Source of the DNA: Enterobacter kobei
GTDB taxonomy: Bacteria; Pseudomonadota; Gammaproteobacteria; Enterobacterales; Enterobacteriaceae
NCBI RefSeq assembly: GCF_001729765.1
Contig: NZ_CP017181.1
Location: 2,790,001 to 2,854,000 of the forward strand
Reading direction: 5' to 3'
Length of the DNA: 64,000 nucleotides
Every line of letters begins with the position of its first letter. Positions within the stretch are counted from its first letter, which is position 1. The notes beneath the pieces were generated by a model. The model did not search any database. It had not been told where the DNA came from and was given only the letters and a program-made list of their open reading frames with translations. The position numbers were made by a program, and so were the translations under genes. Below are positions 60,560 to 64,000 of this stretch, one piece after another.

Positions 60560-62332
60560 TCAGTTTTTCTCTTCCTTCTTCACCACCTCAATGCCCAGCT
60601 CAGCCAGTGCAGTCGGGTTAGCAAAGCTTGGCGCTTCGGTCATCAGACACGCTGCGGCAGTGGTTTTCGGGAAGGCAATAACATCACGAATGTTATCGGT
60701 GCCGGTCAGCAGCATGGTCAGACGGTCAAGACCGAAAGCCAGACCCGCGTGTGGCGGTGTACCGTATTTCAGGGCGTCCAGCAGGAAGCCAAATTTCTCA
60801 CGCTGCTCCTGTTCGTTAATGCCCAGGATGCCGAACACGGTCTGCTGCATTTCGCCGCTGTGAATACGCACGGAACCGCCGCCCACTTCGTAGCCGTTGA
60901 TCACCATGTCGTAGGCGTTTGCCACTGCATCTTCCGGAGACGCTTTCAGCTCTGCCGCCGTCATGTCTTTTGGCGAGGTGAACGGGTGGTGCATCGCGGT
61001 CAAGCCGCCTTCACCGTCGTCTTCAAACATCGGGAAGTCGATAACCCACAGCGGTGCCCATTTGGTTTCGTCGGTCAGGCTGAGGTCTTTGCCCAGCTTC
61101 AGACGCAACGCGCCCATCGCATCGGCAACCACTTTCTTGTTGTCTGCGCCGAAGAAGATCATGTCGCCATCCTGCGCGCCGGTGCGCTCAAGGATCGCTT
61201 CCACGATGTCCGCATTCAGGAACTTCGCAACCGGGCTGGTGATCCCTTCCAGACCTTTCGCACGCTCGGTTACTTTAATATAGGCCAGACCTTTCGCGCC
61301 GTAGATCTTAATGAAGTTGCCGTAGTCGTCGATCTGCTTACGGCTCAGTGCCGCACCGCCCGGTACGCGCAGGGCTGCAACACGGCCTTTCGGATCGTTA
61401 GCCGGGCCGGCGAATACCGCGAACTCAACGGATTTCACCAGGTCTGCAACATCCACCAGCTCCATCGGGTTACGCAGGTCTGGTTTGTCGGAACCGTAAC
61501 GACGCTCGGCTTCGGCGAAGGTCATGATCGGGAAATCGCCCAGCTCGACGCCTTTCACGTCATTCCACAGGCTACGCACCAGCGCTTCCATCACTTCACG
61601 CACCTGCTCGGCGGTCATGAAGGAGGTTTCCACATCGATCTGGGTGAATTCTGGCTGACGGTCAGCACGCAGGTCTTCGTCGCGGAAACATTTGACGATC
61701 TGATAGTAGCGATCGAAACCGGACATCATCAGCAGCTGTTTGAACAGCTGTGGAGACTGTGGCAGCGCGTAGAATTTGCCTTTATGTACGCGGGATGGGA
61801 CCAGATAATCGCGCGCACCTTCCGGTGTGGCTTTGGTCAGCATCGGGGTTTCGATATCGAGGAAACCGTGGTCATCCATAAAACGGCGCACCAGGCTGGT
61901 GATTTTCGCACGGGTTTTCAGGCGCTGGGCCATCTCCGGACGACGCAGATCCAGGTAGCGGTATTTCAGACGCGCTTCTTCCGTGTTGACGTGGTTGGAG
62001 TCCAGCGGCAGCGCTTCAGCACGGTTAATGATAACCAGATCGGACGCCAGTACTTCAATGGCACCCGTCGCCATGTCTGCGTTGACGTTTTTCTCGTCAC
62101 GCGCACGCACGGTACCGGTGACCTGAATGCAGAACTCATTACGCAGCTCAGAAGCCAGCTTCAACGCATCCGCACGATCCGGGTCGAAGAACACCTGAAC
62201 GATACCTTCACGGTCGCGCATATCGATGAAAATAAGGCTACCAAGATCACGACGACGGTTGACCCAACCACACAGGGTGACCTGCTGTCCGACGTGGGAC
62301 TGACGCAGCTGCCCGCAATATTCTGTACGCAT
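60560..62332 (-). CDS. aspS: Aspartate--tRNA ligase AspS
   Basis: 590-residue class IIb synthetase. N-terminal OB anticodon-binding domain (about 1-110, [20 protein letters not shown]), class II motif 2 ([20 protein letters not shown]), GAD insertion domain (about 285-420), and motif 3 ([15 protein letters not shown]). First gene of aspS-nudB-yebC-ruvC. Divergent from yecD. Confidence 0.98.
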   Translation of the reverse strand: MRTEYCGQLRQSHVGQQVTLCGWVNRRRDLGSLIFIDMRDREGIVQVFFDPDRADALKLASELRNEFCIQVTGTVRARDEKNVNADMATGAIEVLASDLVIINRAEALPLDSNHVNTEEARLKYRYLDLRRPEMAQRLKTRAKITSLVRRFMDDHGFLDIETPMLTKATPEGARDYLVPSRVHKGKFYALPQSPQLFKQLLMMSGFDRYYQIVKCFRDEDLRADRQPEFTQIDVETSFMTAEQVREVMEALVRSLWNDVKGVELGDFPIMTFAEAERRYGSDKPDLRNPMELVDVADLVKSVEFAVFAGPANDPKGRVAALRVPGGAALSRKQIDDYGNFIKIYGAKGLAYIKVTERAKGLEGITSPVAKFLNADIVEAILERTGAQDGDMIFFGADNKKVVADAMGALRLKLGKDLSLTDETKWAPLWVIDFPMFEDDGEGGLTAMHHPFTSPKDMTAAELKASPEDAVANAYDMVINGYEVGGGSVRIHSGEMQQTVFGILGINEQEQREKFGFLLDALKYGTPPHAGLAFGLDRLTMLLTGTDNIRDVIAFPKTTAAACLMTEAPSFANPTALAELGIEVVKKEEKN

Positions 62333-62596
62333 GAGATATCCCTTAATTAGCCGCAGGCTAAATGTCGCCTGGAATGCAGGCTACTATGTCGCAGCTTTCT
62401 GTATGTCACAACTGGATGAAAAAAGGCGGCTATTATACTGGAAATTCCGCCGGACGATAAGAGCGAACCACGGCCTGACGGTCGTTTGCTGCACTCTTAT
62501 TGCGCATTCTCACAAAAATTAACAAAATTATCCGACCCATTACAGGTCATCACGTCGTATGGTGTTACGGAAGTGATTCATTTAACGGGAGTAACG

Positions 62597-63163
62597 ATGT
62601 TAACACTGGATGCCAGCAAAACCGCGCTTGTGGTGATTGATTTACAGGAAGGGATCCTGCCCTTTGCCGGTGGCCCGCACGCTGCGGATGATGTGGTTAG
62701 CCGCGCCGCTCGTCTGGCGGAAAAATGCCGTGCCAGCGGTGCCCCTGTAGTCATGGTGCGCGTCGGCTGGTCCGCTGATTTCGCCGAGGCGTTAAAACAG
62801 CCCGTTGATGCACAGGCGCCCGCCCATGCCCTGCCGGAAAACTGGTGGACGTATCCGGTGTCGCTGGGCAAACGCGACAGCGATATCGAAGTGACCAAAC
62901 GTCAATGGGGCGCATTCTACGGAACCGATCTGGAACTGCAGCTCCGCCGTCGTGGTATCGACACCCTTATCCTGTGCGGCATTTCCACCAACATCGGCGT
63001 GGAGTCTACCGCCCGTAACGCCTGGGAGCTGGGCTTTAACCTGGTCATTGCGGAAGATGCCTGCAGCGCGGCTTCCGCGGAACAGCATCAGGGCAGCATG
63101 ACCCATATCTTCCCGCGTATCGGACGCGTGCGCAGCACGGACGAGATCCTCAGCGCGCTATGA
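62597..63163 (+). CDS. yecD: Isochorismatase-family protein YecD
   Basis: 188-residue isochorismatase-like fold protein. The triad Asp is in [10 protein letters not shown] (D16). The usual catalytic Cys position in the segment [16 protein letters not shown] reads Gly (NIGV). E. coli YecD lacks it too, so activity is unclear. GGGAGTAACG lies just before the ATG at 62597. Overlaps yecE by 4 bp. Confidence 0.93.
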   Translation: MLTLDASKTALVVIDLQEGILPFAGGPHAADDVVSRAARLAEKCRASGAPVVMVRVGWSADFAEALKQPVDAQAPAHALPENWWTYPVSLGKRDSDIEVTKRQWGAFYGTDLELQLRRRGIDTLILCGISTNIGVESTARNAWELGFNLVIAEDACSAASAEQHQGSMTHIFPRIGRVRSTDEILSAL

Positions 63164-63978
63164 TGTATGTGGGGTTACCCCAGTGGTCGCACCCGAAATG
63201 GGTGCGCCTGGGCATCACCGGCCTGGAAGAATATGCCCGACACTTCAACTGTGTCGAGGGCAACACGACCCTCTACGCGCTGCCTAAAGCGGAGATTGTT
63301 GAACGCTGGCGGGAGCAAACGACCGACGATTTCCGGTTCTGTTTTAAGTTTCCGGCGACCATCTCCCACAACGCCGCGCTGCGCAACTGCGGGGATTTAA
63401 CCGAAGAGTTCTTTACGCGCATGTCGCCACTGGCGAACCGGATTGGGCAATACTGGCTCCAGCTTCCCGCCACGTTCGGCCCGCGCGATCTGCCTGCCCT
63501 GTGGCAGTTTCTGGATAGCCTGCCCCGCGAGTTTACCTACGGCGTGGAGGTCAGGCATGCTGAATTTTTTGCCAAAGGTGAAGCAGAAATAGCGCTCAAC
63601 CGCGGCCTGCTGGAACGTGCGGTCAACCGTGTCATTCTTGACAGTCGCCCCGTCCACAGTGCAATCCCGCACAGTGAAGCGATTGTGGATGCGCAACGCA
63701 AAAAACCGAAAGTGCCGGTCCACGCCATCGTCACCGCGCAAAACCCGATGGTCAGGTTCATCGGTAGCGACAACATGCAGCAAAATCAGGCGATGTTCGC
63801 CGTCTGGCTGCAAAAATTAGCAAAGTGGGAGCAAACCACTACGCCCTATCTCTTTTTGCACACACCGGATATTGCGCAGGCACCCGAACTGGTCGATGCT
63901 CTCTGGCAGGCCTTGCAGGCCGCGGTTCCCGCCGTGGGCAACGCCCCCTCCATTCCACAACAATCTTCTCTTTTCTGA
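63160..63978 (+). CDS. yecE: DUF72-family protein YecE
   Basis: 272 residues, TIM-barrel-like DUF72 protein of unknown function. Conserved segments: [68 protein letters not shown]. The ATG at 63160 overlaps the yecD stop (ATGA). Ends 22 bp before the window edge. Confidence 0.93.
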   Translation: MMYVGLPQWSHPKWVRLGITGLEEYARHFNCVEGNTTLYALPKAEIVERWREQTTDDFRFCFKFPATISHNAALRNCGDLTEEFFTRMSPLANRIGQYWLQLPATFGPRDLPALWQFLDSLPREFTYGVEVRHAEFFAKGEAEIALNRGLLERAVNRVILDSRPVHSAIPHSEAIVDAQRKKPKVPVHAIVTAQNPMVRFIGSDNMQQNQAMFAVWLQKLAKWEQTTTPYLFLHTPDIAQAPELVDALWQALQAAVPAVGNAPSIPQQSSLF

Positions 63979-64000
63979 TATCACCCCCTATCATAGTGAA

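Noticed and set aside
60521..62350. 609-codon open frame on plus opposite aspS
   Set aside because: It mirrors aspS, which is intact on minus with all synthetase motifs. The plus translation has no recognisable domain and is rich in His, Gln and Phe as expected for antisense of a GC-rich gene.

Overview
This window is a chromosomal segment of a gamma-proteobacterium of the family Enterobacteriaceae, most likely Enterobacter or a close relative such as Lelliottia or Leclercia. Nearly every protein resembles its recalled E. coli K-12 counterpart, and the gene order follows the K-12 stretch fadD to yecE. Three differences from K-12 stand out: a second FtsI-type transpeptidase next to rlmA (a Salmonella-like trait), a VirK/YbjX gene next to pphA, and an Enterobacter/Klebsiella-like MgrB. 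No tRNA, rRNA, CRISPR array or prophage was found. The only mobile element is one IS1.

Layout. 1-6.7 kb: fadD (cut by the window edge), yeaY, tsaB and yoaA on the minus strand, then yoaB, yoaH, pabB and nudL. 6.8-16.1 kb: serine deaminase sdaA, c-di-GMP phosphodiesterase pdeD, yoaE, the mannose PTS manXYZ, yobD, and the manganese exporter mntP with its riboswitch and two MntR-type operators. 16.1-24.2 kb: rlmA, the PBP3 paralogue, cspC-yobF, a 0.67 kb non-coding gap, yebO, mgrB, yobH, kdgR, yebQ, htpX. 24.4-33.7 kb: prc-proQ, msrC, the lipid-transport pair letA-letB, rsmF, yebV. 33.7-39.3 kb: pphA, the VirK-like gene, the antisense sRNA pair SdsR/SraC, the copper genes yobA-yebZ-yebY, holE, yobB, exoX. 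39.3-50.5 kb: ptrB, yebE, purT, then a carbon-metabolism block (eda, edd, zwf, hexR, pykA) with GntR- and HexR-type operators. 50.5-55.5 kb: envelope genes lpxM and mepM and the zinc importer znuA/znuCB around a Zur box. 55.6-57.0 kb: an accessory island. 57.0-64.0 kb: ruvB, ruvA, ruvC, yebC, nudB, aspS, yecD, yecE.

The most unusual feature is the island between znuB and ruvB. A 768-bp IS1 with a perfect 9-bp target duplication splits a gene that otherwise reads cleanly as a 150-residue secreted protein. Removing the IS and one copy of the duplication restores the frame exactly. The restored protein has a signal peptide, four cysteines and three similar segments, which suggests a ricin-B-like beta-trefoil lectin. 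The island looks AT-richer than its surroundings.

Several regulators of neighbouring genes can be read from operators: FadR (fadD), LexA (yoaA, ruvAB), Mlc (manX), MntR (mntP), PurR (purT), GntR (edd), HexR (zwf) and Zur (znu). Homology calls come from recognising protein sequences, and comparisons with E. coli or Salmonella are from memory; no database search was run.
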